Of a stretch of DNA of 34,333 bases, positions 1 to 8,003 are shown piece after piece. Within the stretch, counting starts at the first letter, position 1; each line of letters starts with the position of its first letter. A model generated the notes under the pieces. The model was not told where the DNA came from. It made no database searches and saw only the letters and a list, made by a program, of their open reading frames with translations. A program made the translations under genes and the position numbers. The DNA lies in assembly GCA_043736395.1 (NCBI GenBank), contig JAYTCQ010000356.1, forward strand, positions 1-34,333. The letters run 5' to 3'. This DNA is from JAFDVL01 sp043736395 (GTDB lineage: Bacteria > Acidobacteriota > Blastocatellia > RBC074).

Positions 1-1
1 T

Positions 2-169
2 GAATTTGGATTCGCCGCCGTCGAAAAGAAAATTCACGTGCATGATCTGCACGCGACTATTTTGCAATTACTTGGCTTTGATCATGAACGATTTACGTAT
101 CGTTACGCCGGACGCGATTTTCGCTTAACGGATGTTAGCGGTGTCGTCGTAAAAGATTTGCTGTCGTAA
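2..169 (+). CDS. C-terminal end of a DUF1501-family protein (partial)
   Basis: The window opens inside a reading frame whose last 55 residues can be read before TAA. They include HVHDLHATILQLLGFDHERF followed by TYRYAGRDFRLTD. This matches the C-terminus of DUF1501 proteins, alkaline-phosphatase-fold relatives often exported by Tat and commonly paired with DUF1553/PSCyt1 cytochrome-type proteins in Acidobacteria and Planctomycetes. The His-Asp-His cluster lies where sulfatase-like enzymes hold metal ligands. The start and most of the catalytic domain lie outside the window, so substrate and signal peptide cannot be judged. The family call rests on the characteristic tail only. Confidence 0.75.
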   Translation, partial: EFGFAAVEKKIHVHDLHATILQLLGFDHERFTYRYAGRDFRLTDVSGVVVKDLLS

Positions 170-186
170 AAATATTTCATCATTCT

Positions 187-732
187 ATGCAGTTAAATTC
201 TTCCGCATCATTGCCAGTTTTATCATTTCGCAAAGCCCGATTGGACGAAACAGATTTCATCGTCAAGCTTGTCAATTCAGCCTATCGCGGCGAATCTAGC
301 AAAGCCGGATGGACTACCGAAGCCGACCTGCTTGACGGTCAACGAACTGACCCACAGGAAATTGCTCAGCTCATTCAAGATGAAAATTCAGTCATTCTTT
401 TGTGCTTACAGAACGATGAAATTATTGGCTCAGTGAATCTTCAACGCAAAGGTGGTGACGCGTATCTCGGAATGTTTGTCGTTCGCCCCATACTGCAAGG
501 CGGAGGCATCGGCAAACAGTTTATCCAAACATCCGAAGATTTCGCGCGGCAGGAATGGAAGAGTAAAAAAATGACAATGTCCGTCATCACAGTACGCGAA
601 GAATTAATTGCGTATTATGAACGACGCGGCTATCGGCGGACAGGAGAGTTTTTGCCGTTTCCTGACAACATTGCAAATGGAATTCGGAAGGTTAAGAATT
701 TGCAATTTGAAATTCTAGCAAAAGATTTGTAG
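187..732 (+). CDS. GNAT-family N-acetyltransferase
   Basis: This 181-residue protein has the single GNAT fold. The acetyl-CoA pyrophosphate loop (motif A) reads V99-R-P-I-L-Q-G-G-G-I-G-K110, preceded by the usual beta strand YLGMFVV. The C-terminal part (about 125-155) has the AYYERRGYRRTGEF pattern, typical of GNATs that modify small molecules or amino groups on free substrates. The ATG at 187 lacks a strong Shine-Dalgarno sequence and lies 17 bases after the preceding DUF1501 stop, so the two may be co-transcribed. The substrate cannot be deduced. The gene is convergent with fahA, and an inverted repeat separates them. Confidence 0.85.
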   Translation: MQLNSSASLPVLSFRKARLDETDFIVKLVNSAYRGESSKAGWTTEADLLDGQRTDPQEIAQLIQDENSVILLCLQNDEIIGSVNLQRKGGDAYLGMFVVRPILQGGGIGKQFIQTSEDFARQEWKSKKMTMSVITVREELIAYYERRGYRRTGEFLPFPDNIANGIRKVKNLQFEILAKDL

Positions 733-738
733 CACAAT

Positions 739-840
739 TGGGAACGTCCGCAACTTGTGCGCGAATCCTTCCAATGATTACAATTTTATCGCAATTATTT
801 TGCTCTCCACGGATTCGCCCACAGGATGCGAGCGTTCCCA
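739..840. repeat. Imperfect 30-bp inverted repeat between convergent genes
   Basis: Arms at 739-768 and 811-840 begin with TGGGAACG and end with GCGAATCC. They agree at 25 of 30 positions and flank 42 bases. The pair fills the gap between the GNAT gene and fahA, so it could help end transcription from both sides. It lacks the U-tract of a standard terminator. The arm resembles the TGGGAGCG-type arms at 8587-8766, which suggests a related dispersed repeat family. Confidence 0.65.
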
Positions 841-858
841 GTGAAGGCGATCCCCATG

Positions 859-2166
859 TCAGCAAATTTTGCCGCGACAATTTCCAAATCCGATTCGACG
901 AAAACCTGCGCGTTCGCAAAAGCCTGTCATTATTACTTCATCGCCATCTTCTAAAAATTTTCTGACCTCACCATTTGGTAAATTCAGCGGTTCGGTTCCG
1001 CGCCGACTTAGCTCAATCAGACTGCCAAGCGAATCCTTTGTAGCACCTGAAATCGTTCCACTGGCAATCAAATCACCAGCTTGCAAATTGCATCCGTTAC
1101 TGGCGTGATGTGTGAGCATTTGGCTCATCGTCCAATAGAGATCGCGGGCGTTGCCGTGACTTAATTTCATCGGCGCGAGATTTTCTTCACGCATTTTTTC
1201 GGAAGAAATAAATACTTCGAGATTCAGATTGATGCCGCCAGAATTTTTTGCGTCATCGGAATGCAAATACGGCAAAGGTTGCGGGTCATTTGGATCACGC
1301 TCAAACGCTGGAACACGAAATGGAGCCAGTGCTTCCATTGTCACTACAAACGGTGAAATTGAAGTCGCAAAACTCTTCGCCAGAAACGGGCCGAGCGGTT
1401 GATATTCCCAGCGTTGAATATCCCGCGCCGACCAATCATTCACGAGGCATAAACCAAACAAATAACGTTCAGCATCGTCAATGTTTACCGGCTCTCCCAG
1501 CGTATTCCCTTGCGCAACAAAAGCTCCGAGTTCCAATTCGTAATCCAGCGAATTGCTCTTTCCGAAAATCGGATTCGGCGCATCATTCGGGTTTGTTTGA
1601 CCACTCGGACGTTTGACCGGAGTGCTGCTTATCACTACTGACGAAGCCCGCCCGTGATAGCCAATTGGAATATGTTTGTAATTCGGCAACAGCGGATTGT
1701 CGGGGCGAAACATGCCCCCGATATTTGTGGCGTGAAAAATTGAGCAATAAAAATCTGTGTAGTTGCGGATCGTCGCAGGCTTCAAATATTCGACTTCCGT
1801 TTGGGGAAATAATAGTTCATCGAGAATAATTTTATGCGCTGTGATTGACTGATTTTCGCGGCTGAGAAATTTACTTAATCCACTGCGCAGTTCCGTGCGT
1901 GATGCCACATCTAATTCCAGTAATGCATCAATCGTAGCGCCTTTGCACTGATCCGCCAGCTCACGATCAAGATCAAATAATTCAACGGCAAAATTCAGAT
2001 CAAGGACGAAATCACCTATGCCGACACCGATCCGCGCAGTTTGATCTGAATGCGTAAAAACGCAAAACGGTAAATTTTGAATCGGAAAATCTGTGGCATG
2101 ATCATTCGCAGATTCAACCCAGCTTTCTAAGTTTGGATCATGTGTTTCGTTAATTTTGTATTGCAT
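859..2166 (-). CDS. fahA: Fumarylacetoacetase
   Basis: Fumarylacetoacetate hydrolase cleaves fumarylacetoacetate to fumarate and acetoacetate, the last step of tyrosine breakdown. The 435 residues fit the usual length of about 420. The metal ligands align with the mouse enzyme at a constant offset: D138 in YTDF, E210 and E212 in YELELG, and D244 in VNDWSARD. H145 in FHATNIG matches the catalytic His133. The GYHGRASS and SGTISGA motifs are also present. It is the last gene of the minus-strand phenylalanine/tyrosine operon, 77 bases after the unknown 291-aa gene, with a palindrome in that gap. No key residue is missing. Confidence 0.97.
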   Translation of the reverse strand: MQYKINETHDPNLESWVESANDHATDFPIQNLPFCVFTHSDQTARIGVGIGDFVLDLNFAVELFDLDRELADQCKGATIDALLELDVASRTELRSGLSKFLSRENQSITAHKIILDELLFPQTEVEYLKPATIRNYTDFYCSIFHATNIGGMFRPDNPLLPNYKHIPIGYHGRASSVVISSTPVKRPSGQTNPNDAPNPIFGKSNSLDYELELGAFVAQGNTLGEPVNIDDAERYLFGLCLVNDWSARDIQRWEYQPLGPFLAKSFATSISPFVVTMEALAPFRVPAFERDPNDPQPLPYLHSDDAKNSGGINLNLEVFISSEKMREENLAPMKLSHGNARDLYWTMSQMLTHHASNGCNLQAGDLIASGTISGATKDSLGSLIELSRRGTEPLNLPNGEVRKFLEDGDEVIMTGFCERAGFRRIGFGNCRGKIC

Positions 2167-2174
2167 AAAATCAT

Positions 2175-2247
2175 AGCGTGAACTGTTAGTTCACGCTGTT
2201 TTCATTGGAAGAACTTCCCATCGAAATCCGGCGAACTAACAGTTCAC
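2175..2247. repeat. Pair of small palindromes of the GYRAACT...AGTTYGC type
   Basis: Bases 2175-2197 form a perfect hairpin, AGCGTGAACT then loop GTT then AGTTCACGCT. A second, inverted copy lies at 2231-2247 (GCGAACTAACAGTTCAC). The second copy overlaps the TGA stop (2244-2246) of the upstream 291-aa gene. Both share the stem plan of the GTAG-CGCAAACT repeats at 10734, 11084, 12231 and 12336. They lie between two genes of one operon, so they would be transcribed and could alter mRNA stability or the expression of fahA relative to upstream genes. Confidence 0.75.
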
Positions 2248-3119
2248 CGTACAGTTCGCGCCACTTCTTCTATCGGTTCAAGAAACGAACACGAACCAAA
2301 CGACAGCGCAAATAAATTGCGCGCATTGCGCAGATGACCACGAACTACCATTTTATCGCGCCACGTAACGCTCCCGTTTTCAAACAGGAATGCATCAATT
2401 TTTCGCTCTTCCAGAATTGCCGCTAGCTCTTCTTCGCTGCATCCATTTTGAGCAAATGTCGCCGCGATGAACACATTCAAAAATCCGTGCATCGTAGCTT
2501 TCGCGCTGTCAGGTGCGTAAGTCAGCGGATATTCCCCGCGCAAGGCATGATGTAGTCCAGCGGTTGCTTTGAACGCGACATCTTCATCGGTACAGGATTT
2601 GATAAATTTCGCCAGTTGGTTTGAAGCAGGAAAACTGCTCGCCGTCACGCCACCTGTCCGAACTTTCGCAAAGGCTTCGATGGACGAAATTGCCCGCAAG
2701 AGATCACGCAAACTCTCATCAATCTGAACTTCAAAAAAAGTTGTCAGAAATCCTGAAACTGTTTGCGCCTGCTCGATAAGTTCTGTGTCGTAGGCTTTTA
2801 TTTCAATGGAAGTGACGATCATTTTCTGCGAGTAACGATCATTGAAGGTAGCGATTTTTTCCAGATCACTATTAAGATTATTGCACAAAACCGAGACCTG
2901 CCAGAGCGGCGTAGTCTCGTGCTCAAACTGCGGTGAGGCAGCTTCGCCGAATTCTGAAAGTTGGTAGGCGGGCACCACAAAACGGCCTAACATCCAGGCT
3001 TTTTCGCTTTTCTGATACGCTGCAAAATTATTGACAGCCTCCGTCATAGACAACGCGGCAGGTGGGAATAATCCTGCATAATCGATTAAATTTGTGAGCA
3101 ATATTTCTAAGGACTGCAT
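2244..3119 (-). CDS. Conserved protein of unknown function inside the homogentisate operon
   Basis: I do not recognise a named enzyme in these 291 residues. The N-terminus reads LIDYAGLFPPAALSM, then AWMLGRFVVPAYQLSEF. The middle has VRTGGVTASSFPASN, and a distinctive FKATAGLHHALRGEYP is followed by MHGFLNVFIAATFA. Alternating predicted beta strands and helices with the run FKATAGLHH suggest a soluble alpha/beta (perhaps TIM-barrel-like) enzyme, but this is inference. There is no signal peptide or membrane segment. The gene lies 23 bases after hmgA and before fahA, where pathways of this kind usually encode maleylacetoacetate isomerase, and no GST- or zeta-class-like isomerase is seen nearby. 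A role at that step is therefore possible but unproven. The conserved-looking His pair in GLHH is a candidate for catalysis. The stop codon lies in a palindromic repeat. Confidence 0.85.
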   Translation of the reverse strand: MQSLEILLTNLIDYAGLFPPAALSMTEAVNNFAAYQKSEKAWMLGRFVVPAYQLSEFGEAASPQFEHETTPLWQVSVLCNNLNSDLEKIATFNDRYSQKMIVTSIEIKAYDTELIEQAQTVSGFLTTFFEVQIDESLRDLLRAISSIEAFAKVRTGGVTASSFPASNQLAKFIKSCTDEDVAFKATAGLHHALRGEYPLTYAPDSAKATMHGFLNVFIAATFAQNGCSEEELAAILEERKIDAFLFENGSVTWRDKMVVRGHLRNARNLFALSFGSCSFLEPIEEVARTVR

Positions 3120-3142
3120 GTTTTGCGGATTGAAAAAATAAA

Positions 3143-4423
3143 TTACAGCTTGAATTGATTTGGCAAATTCTGCCAGGATTTCCAGTACTCGTTTTGCAGC
3201 GCTTCGTGTTTTAATGCCTGCTTCGTAGGGTTCAGCACAAACCGCGATTCAAACATGAAAGCCAGTGTATTCGATAAATAGTCTGGCTCAAGTGTTGCGT
3301 TACTTGCTCTGTCAAAAGTTGGAGCATCAGGCCCGTGCGCTGACATCGCATTATGCAGGCTGGCTCCGCCAGGCACAAAGCCTTCGGCTTTGCCGTCGTA
3401 CTTTCCGTGAATTAATCCCATCAATTCACTCATCACATTGCGGTGAAAATAGGGCGGACGAAACGTTTTTTCGGCCACCATCCAACGCGGAGGAAAGATC
3501 ACAAAATCCACATTCGCGGTTCCGACAATTTCAGACGGCGAAGTCAACACGGTGAAAATCGAAGGATCAGGATGATCAAAAGACACAGTGTTTATCGTAT
3601 TGAAATGCGCAAGGTCATATTTATGCGGCACATAGTTTCCGTGCCAGGCCACTACATCCAGCGGTGAATGATTGAGGGTCGAAGTAAAAAGTTGTCCGCC
3701 AAATTTTGCGATTAATTTGAATTCACCTGCTTGATTTTCATACGCGGCAACCGGCGTCAGAAAATCTCGCGGATTGGCTAAGCCGTTCGCGCCGATCAAT
3801 CCTAAATCCGGCAGGCGAAACAACGCGCCGTGGTTTTCGCAAACATAACCGCGAGCTTCCGCGTCAATTAAATCAACTGTGAATTTCAGGCCGCGCGGCA
3901 GTACACAAATTTCTCCCGGCTGAATTTCGAGCACGCCCAGCTCCGTGCGAATCCGCAATTTCCCCAGCTGAGGCACGATCAATAATTCTCCGTCAGCATC
4001 ATAAAAAAACTTGTTCGACATGGATTTGTTGCACGCATACACATACACGCTGCAACCCGTCTGCAACGCCACATCGCCGCTCACGGCAATTGTCATCAGC
4101 CCTTCAATAAAATCCGTTGGTGTTTTAGGAATTGGAAACGGCGACCAGCGCAGTTGATTCGGAGTCAAAATTGTTTCCGTGTTTAAGTGCGCGGAATTGA
4201 TTGGCGCAAAAGGCGAATGAACTACGGAAGGATGAATTCGGTACAACCACGAACGGCGATTGTGCGCCCGCGGAGCCGTGAAAGCCGTACCACTGAATTG
4301 CTCTGCATATAATCCAAACGGTGTTTGCTGCGGTGAGTTTTGCCCGCGTGGCAAGGCACCTGCTACTGCTTCTGTTGCGAATTCGTTGCCAAAGCCGGAC
4401 TGATACTTTCGTTCGTCGTTCAT
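3143..4423 (-). CDS. hmgA: Homogentisate 1,2-dioxygenase
   Basis: This non-haem Fe(II) enzyme opens the ring of homogentisate to give maleylacetoacetate. The 426-aa length is typical. The iron ligands are intact: H327 (YFHRN), E333 (SELMG) and H363 (SAHGPD), each exactly eight residues before the human H335, E341 and H371. The N-terminus has the family signature YQSGFGNEFATEA, and PRAHNRRSWLYRI and GGASLHNAMSAHGPD are also diagnostic. The ATG is preceded by GAGG, which overlaps the stop region of the DUF4230 gene ten bases upstream, so translation is probably coupled. Cytosolic. Confidence 0.98.
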   Translation of the reverse strand: MNDERKYQSGFGNEFATEAVAGALPRGQNSPQQTPFGLYAEQFSGTAFTAPRAHNRRSWLYRIHPSVVHSPFAPINSAHLNTETILTPNQLRWSPFPIPKTPTDFIEGLMTIAVSGDVALQTGCSVYVYACNKSMSNKFFYDADGELLIVPQLGKLRIRTELGVLEIQPGEICVLPRGLKFTVDLIDAEARGYVCENHGALFRLPDLGLIGANGLANPRDFLTPVAAYENQAGEFKLIAKFGGQLFTSTLNHSPLDVVAWHGNYVPHKYDLAHFNTINTVSFDHPDPSIFTVLTSPSEIVGTANVDFVIFPPRWMVAEKTFRPPYFHRNVMSELMGLIHGKYDGKAEGFVPGGASLHNAMSAHGPDAPTFDRASNATLEPDYLSNTLAFMFESRFVLNPTKQALKHEALQNEYWKSWQNLPNQFKL

Positions 4424-4433
4424 AATGTTTTCC

Positions 4434-5036
4434 TCACGGCAATGAATCGTAAAAACTCACTTCTGCCGTGTAGCCATCACGCGTGAACATCGTTTCCAAC
4501 ATTTGTTGTGCGCTCTGATTGGCGTGTTCGAGCAGCTTTCCGTCCCGACCGGATTCTTCGATTTTCTGGCGTGCCTGCTGATAGATTTTGTCGCGATCCG
4601 CCGGGGCAAAAGCATTCCATAAGCCGCGCTGTTCATCGTAAGTTTTCATGTCAGTAATATCCACTGCCAGGATTCCCGCATTCGGCAACGAGATTTTAAT
4701 CTTCTTTGCGGCTTCATCAATTTTCACGTCTGAGCCGCGTTCCAGATTGATGCCAGCCAACAACTTCCCTGTGACGACCACCAACGAACGTTTGGTGGAG
4801 CCGTACCAGGTGTCTTCATATACGATGACATCGCGCAACGTGGTTTCACTGGAAACAAGCTTGGCGACGCTCTGCATTTTCTCGACCACTAACGAATGTG
4901 TAATATTGGTTTGATTGTTGACGAGTACTGGAAACCGTGTAGCGCGTTGCAACAAAAAGAAGGTGGCGATGGCCAATATTGCAATCACGCCGAGCAATGT
5001 CCACTTTTTGTTATTCGCTTCTTTTACCACGTTCAC
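4434..5036 (-). CDS. DUF4230 membrane-anchored protein
   Basis: A 200-residue protein with one N-terminal transmembrane segment (about residues 12-29), followed by a soluble domain that probably faces the periplasm. The pattern SLVVEKMQSVAKL, then LVVVTGKLLAGINL, then ISLPNAGILAVDI matches DUF4230, a family of unknown function found in many bacteria. The start is GTG at 5036, overlapping the hppD TGA by four bases (GTGA), so the two are translationally coupled; GTG at codon 3 is an alternative. It is odd to find a single-pass envelope protein in the middle of a cytosolic catabolic operon. It could sense, anchor or transport something, but nothing in the sequence shows which. Confidence 0.8.
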   Translation of the reverse strand: MNVVKEANNKKWTLLGVIAILAIATFFLLQRATRFPVLVNNQTNITHSLVVEKMQSVAKLVSSETTLRDVIVYEDTWYGSTKRSLVVVTGKLLAGINLERGSDVKIDEAAKKIKISLPNAGILAVDITDMKTYDEQRGLWNAFAPADRDKIYQQARQKIEESGRDGKLLEHANQSAQQMLETMFTRDGYTAEVSFYDSLP

Positions 5037-6121
5037 AGATTTCCTCGTCGTGCCTGTTCGCGCTCAATCGCTTCGAACAACGCTTTAAAATTCCCTTTCC
5101 CGAAGCCCTGCGCGCCCTTGCGTTGAATGATTTCAATAAAAAGTGTCGGACGATCTTCGACGGGTTTGGTGAAGAGTTGGAGCAAGTATCCCTCATCGTC
5201 CCGATCTACTAAAATTCTTTGCTCGCGCAAGGTTTCTAGGTCTTCGTCTATCTCGCCAACACGCTCAGGCAGCAGTTCATAATAGGCGTTCGGCACTTCG
5301 AGAAACTCAATCCCGTTCGAGCGAAGTTGTCGAATACTTGCAATAATATCAGTCGTCAACAAAGCGATATGTTGGACGCCAGGGTCTTGATAAAAATCAG
5401 TGTATTCTTCGATCTGACTTTTGCGCATTCCCGGAGCCGGTTCGTTAATGGGGAATTTGATGCTTCGTGAATGATTCGCCATGACTACACTGTTCAGCCC
5501 CGTAAAATCAGTCGAAATATCTTTATCATCAAACGTCATAAAACGTTCGAGACCAAAGACGCGCTTGTACCAATCCTCCCAAAACTGCATCTTCCCGTAT
5601 TCAACGTTGGCAACAAAATGATCTAACCGTAATAATCCTGCATTGCGCCCCGGTGCTTTTGAAGCAACAAAATCAGGCATAAACGGGCCTTCATAATTAT
5701 GCTTCGAGAAAAATGAATGAATGGTGTCGCCGTACACTTTCACCGCTGAACGCCGCGCTTCGCCCTGCTCGCTTTTAATCGTATAAGGAGCCGCCGCAGG
5801 TTCTGCGCCGCGTCTGACTGCCTCTTCAAAAGCAAAATCCGCGTCTTCAACTTCCAGTGCAATATCGCGTACACCGTCGCCGTGTTTCATAATATGCGCG
5901 CTGGCTTTATCCATCGGATCGTAAGGCGTCGTCAGTAATAACTTAAACGTCCCCTGCTGCAACGCGTACGAGCATTGCTCACGGTTCCCTGTTTCGAGTC
6001 CGGTGTAGGCGACGCGCTCAAAGCCGAAAGCATTCCGATAAAAATAATCGGCTTGCTTGGCGTTGCCGACGTAGAGTTCGATGTGATGGACTTGGCGGAT
6101 TTTTAATGGGTTGTTGCTCAT
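5033..6121 (-). CDS. hppD: 4-hydroxyphenylpyruvate dioxygenase
   Basis: Converts 4-hydroxyphenylpyruvate to homogentisate using Fe(II) and O2. Read from the ATG at 6121 it has 362 residues, the normal length. The frame is open 32 codons further upstream, but that part crosses a palindrome, and the ATG at 6121 has GGAG seven bases ahead. Two vicinal-oxygen-chelate domains are visible, with iron ligands H168 (RLDHFV), H251 (VQHIAL) and E330 (LFIEII). The C-terminal GKGNFKALFEAIE motif, characteristic of HPPD rather than hydroxymandelate synthase, is complete. It is preceded by phhA and overlaps the DUF4230 gene. Confidence 0.97.
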   Translation of the reverse strand: MSNNPLKIRQVHHIELYVGNAKQADYFYRNAFGFERVAYTGLETGNREQCSYALQQGTFKLLLTTPYDPMDKASAHIMKHGDGVRDIALEVEDADFAFEEAVRRGAEPAAAPYTIKSEQGEARRSAVKVYGDTIHSFFSKHNYEGPFMPDFVASKAPGRNAGLLRLDHFVANVEYGKMQFWEDWYKRVFGLERFMTFDDKDISTDFTGLNSVVMANHSRSIKFPINEPAPGMRKSQIEEYTDFYQDPGVQHIALLTTDIIASIRQLRSNGIEFLEVPNAYYELLPERVGEIDEDLETLREQRILVDRDDEGYLLQLFTKPVEDRPTLFIEIIQRKGAQGFGKGNFKALFEAIEREQARRGNL

Positions 6122-6132
6122 ATCAACTCCGC

Positions 6133-6200
6133 TCAGGGTTACGCGATTACGCATGTGCGCTTCACAGAAAACTCGCACACGCATAAATGCGTAACTCTGA
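6133..6200. repeat. Long imperfect hairpin between phhA and hppD
   Basis: Arms 6138-6159 and 6174-6195 start and end with GTTACGC/GCGTAAC, agree at 18 of 22 positions, and enclose a 14-base loop. Pairing continues outward to 6133 and 6200. The structure sits 12 bases upstream of the hppD start codon in a transcribed intercistronic gap, so it could protect mRNA ends or limit read-through. No poly-U follows, so I do not call it a terminator. Confidence 0.7.
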
Positions 6201-6203
6201 ACA

Positions 6204-7052
6204 TTAAAACGACGCAATAAACCTGCGCGTCACTTCTTTCAAATATGCATACGAAGGAATAATAAACAGTACAGGCTGCATCATCGAATAATCGAATTCG
6301 GTATTGATCACTTCTTTTAAATTAAATTTCGTCTTCGGAATTTTCGGAAGAAAACAATTTTCGAGTTCGCTGAATGATGATAACAGACCTGCGCCGAAGG
6401 CCTTTATTTCACTGCCTTCTTCGATCAACCCGAATTCTACTGTCCACCAGTATAACCTGCCCAGCTCAATTAATTGCTGTTCATCGGCGATGCGTGCGCC
6501 GTAGCCTACCAGCTCAGAAAAATCGGCGAAATCCGGAATCGTAAACGTCGGAATATGTCCGATGGCTTCGTGAACAATGTCAGGTTCGGGCGTGTAATCG
6601 GGGCGCGAATGATGGCGTACGTACTGCGTGCAGAGCATCGTTCGTTTTTCGAGACGACTTAAGAATGCGCGCGTTTCGACTAAGCCTTCGACTGGAGCGA
6701 GGCTAAATCCGGTAAAGATTTTCAGCTTGTCACTCAGGTTTTTGATTTGCGGAATCGCTTCACCGCTGATGCCTAAATTTTGTTTGGCTTGCAGGTAAAA
6801 AGAACAGGCGCGTCGCTCTTGCACCTTTTCCAGTTGCCCGTAAACATTACGCCAAACTGAATTTTCTTCTTTGGTGTATTCGACCTCAGGGATGATGTGT
6901 AGTGGATCGCTCCGATAAATTGCCGCCAGATGTGCAATATAGTTTCGCCGTGCTCGGTACGCCGGATCGTGTGCGCCGGGATGGTCAATCGGCAGAGTTG
7001 AAATTTCTGTCGTTGCAATATCTGCCGCTAAAAATTCAGCTTCGATATTCAT
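6204..7052 (-). CDS. phhA: Phenylalanine 4-monooxygenase (pterin-dependent)
   Basis: Hydroxylates phenylalanine to tyrosine with tetrahydropterin and O2. The 282 residues fit the bacterial single-domain form, which lacks the regulatory ACT domain. The iron ligands are H161 and H166 in VHEAIGHIP and E206 in WWTVEFGL. The pterin-pocket region TGFSLAPVEG and the C-terminal SYAYLKEV are also present. It follows the aminotransferase gene by six bases and clearly belongs to the same transcript. The partner pterin-4a-carbinolamine dehydratase (phhB) is not in the window. Confidence 0.97.
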   Translation of the reverse strand: MNIEAEFLAADIATTEISTLPIDHPGAHDPAYRARRNYIAHLAAIYRSDPLHIIPEVEYTKEENSVWRNVYGQLEKVQERRACSFYLQAKQNLGISGEAIPQIKNLSDKLKIFTGFSLAPVEGLVETRAFLSRLEKRTMLCTQYVRHHSRPDYTPEPDIVHEAIGHIPTFTIPDFADFSELVGYGARIADEQQLIELGRLYWWTVEFGLIEEGSEIKAFGAGLLSSFSELENCFLPKIPKTKFNLKEVINTEFDYSMMQPVLFIIPSYAYLKEVTRRFIASF

Positions 7053-7058
7053 ATAAAT

Positions 7059-8003
7059 TTAACTCGCAACCTGATTAACATTCAGGTTATTTTCCACCGA
7101 TGTCAGCCAGCTTTCCCGCAAAGGATTTTGCCCTTTCGTCGTTGCATTAAATAGCGATTGCAGTTGCTTAGTGACTGTTCCTGTTTTCCCATGACCAATA
7201 ACCTTTTCGTCCACTTCTCGAATGGGAATTATCTCGACCGCGGTGCCGGTGAAAAATGCTTCATCGGCATTTTTCAGTTCAGTTACGGTTAGCGATTTGA
7301 CAACGACTGGAATTTTTAGATCACGGGCTAAGTCTATGACCGAAGCACGCGTCACACCCATTAATATTGATGATTCCGCATCATTTGTGAAAAGCGCATC
7401 GCTCTTCACAATGAAAATATTTTCGACGGAGCCTTCGGCAATGTTGCCTTCAGTATTGAGCAAAATCGCTTCATCAAAGCCACGCGCCTCCGCTTCGCGT
7501 AACGCTAATCTGGAATTAATATATTGCCCTGAAGCCTTTGCCGTAGTCGGCATCATCGAAGAATTAAACTTCGTATATTTGGAAATCGTTGCCCGAATTC
7601 CTTCGCTTTGCCCTTTGGGATTCGTCTTCCATTCAAACGCCATCACGGCGACTTTCACTTCGGGATTGGCTTTAATTCCGAGCGATTCATCACCCAGAAA
7701 AACTATGGGTCGGATGTAACAATTCGTCAGTTCGTTCATAGCCACAACCTGACGGCAGGCTTCCGTCAATTCAGCTTCTGAAAATTTAATTTTCATTCCG
7801 TAAATATTGGCCGAATCGTAAAGCCGTTGCAGATGTTCAGGCAGCCTGAAAATTGCCACTCCGTGGTCGGTGGCATAACTGCGGATACCTTCAAAAACAC
7901 CTGTGCCGTAATGCAATCCATGCGTACCGATTCCGACTGACAGTTCATCAGCACGGACAATTTCCCCGTTGTACCAAACCAGATTATTTTTCCCGAAGAT
8001 CAT
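7059..8003 (-). CDS. ilvE: Class IV aminotransferase, IlvE-like branched-chain type
   Basis: A PLP enzyme of 314 residues. The Schiff-base lysine is K156 in TTAKASGQYINS, and the cofactor phosphate and glutamate contacts are in EGNIAEGSVENIF (E190). GTHGLHYGTGVFEGIR at the N-terminus is the class IV branched-chain signature. Its usual role is transamination between 2-oxo acids and Leu, Ile or Val. As first gene of the phenylalanine/tyrosine operon it may also convert tyrosine to 4-hydroxyphenylpyruvate, the step between phhA and hppD. This is inferred from position, since IlvE enzymes accept aromatic substrates to varying degrees. The ATG at 8003 has AAAGGA nine bases upstream. Confidence 0.93.
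   Translation of the reverse strand: MIFGKNNLVWYNGEIVRADELSVGIGTHGLHYGTGVFEGIRSYATDHGVAIFRLPEHLQRLYDSANIYGMKIKFSEAELTEACRQVVAMNELTNCYIRPIVFLGDESLGIKANPEVKVAVMAFEWKTNPKGQSEGIRATISKYTKFNSSMMPTTAKASGQYINSRLALREAEARGFDEAILLNTEGNIAEGSVENIFIVKSDALFTNDAESSILMGVTRASVIDLARDLKIPVVVKSLTVTELKNADEAFFTGTAVEIIPIREVDEKVIGHGKTGTVTKQLQSLFNATTKGQNPLRESWLTSVENNLNVNQVAS

Noticed and set aside
1248..1616. Plus-strand open frame opposite fahA
   Set aside because: It lies wholly antisense to a gene with all catalytic residues and shows no family motif.
6122..6217. N-terminal extension of hppD by 32 codons
   Set aside because: It crosses the hairpin, has no ribosome-binding site and exceeds the family length, whereas the ATG at 6121 has a good one.
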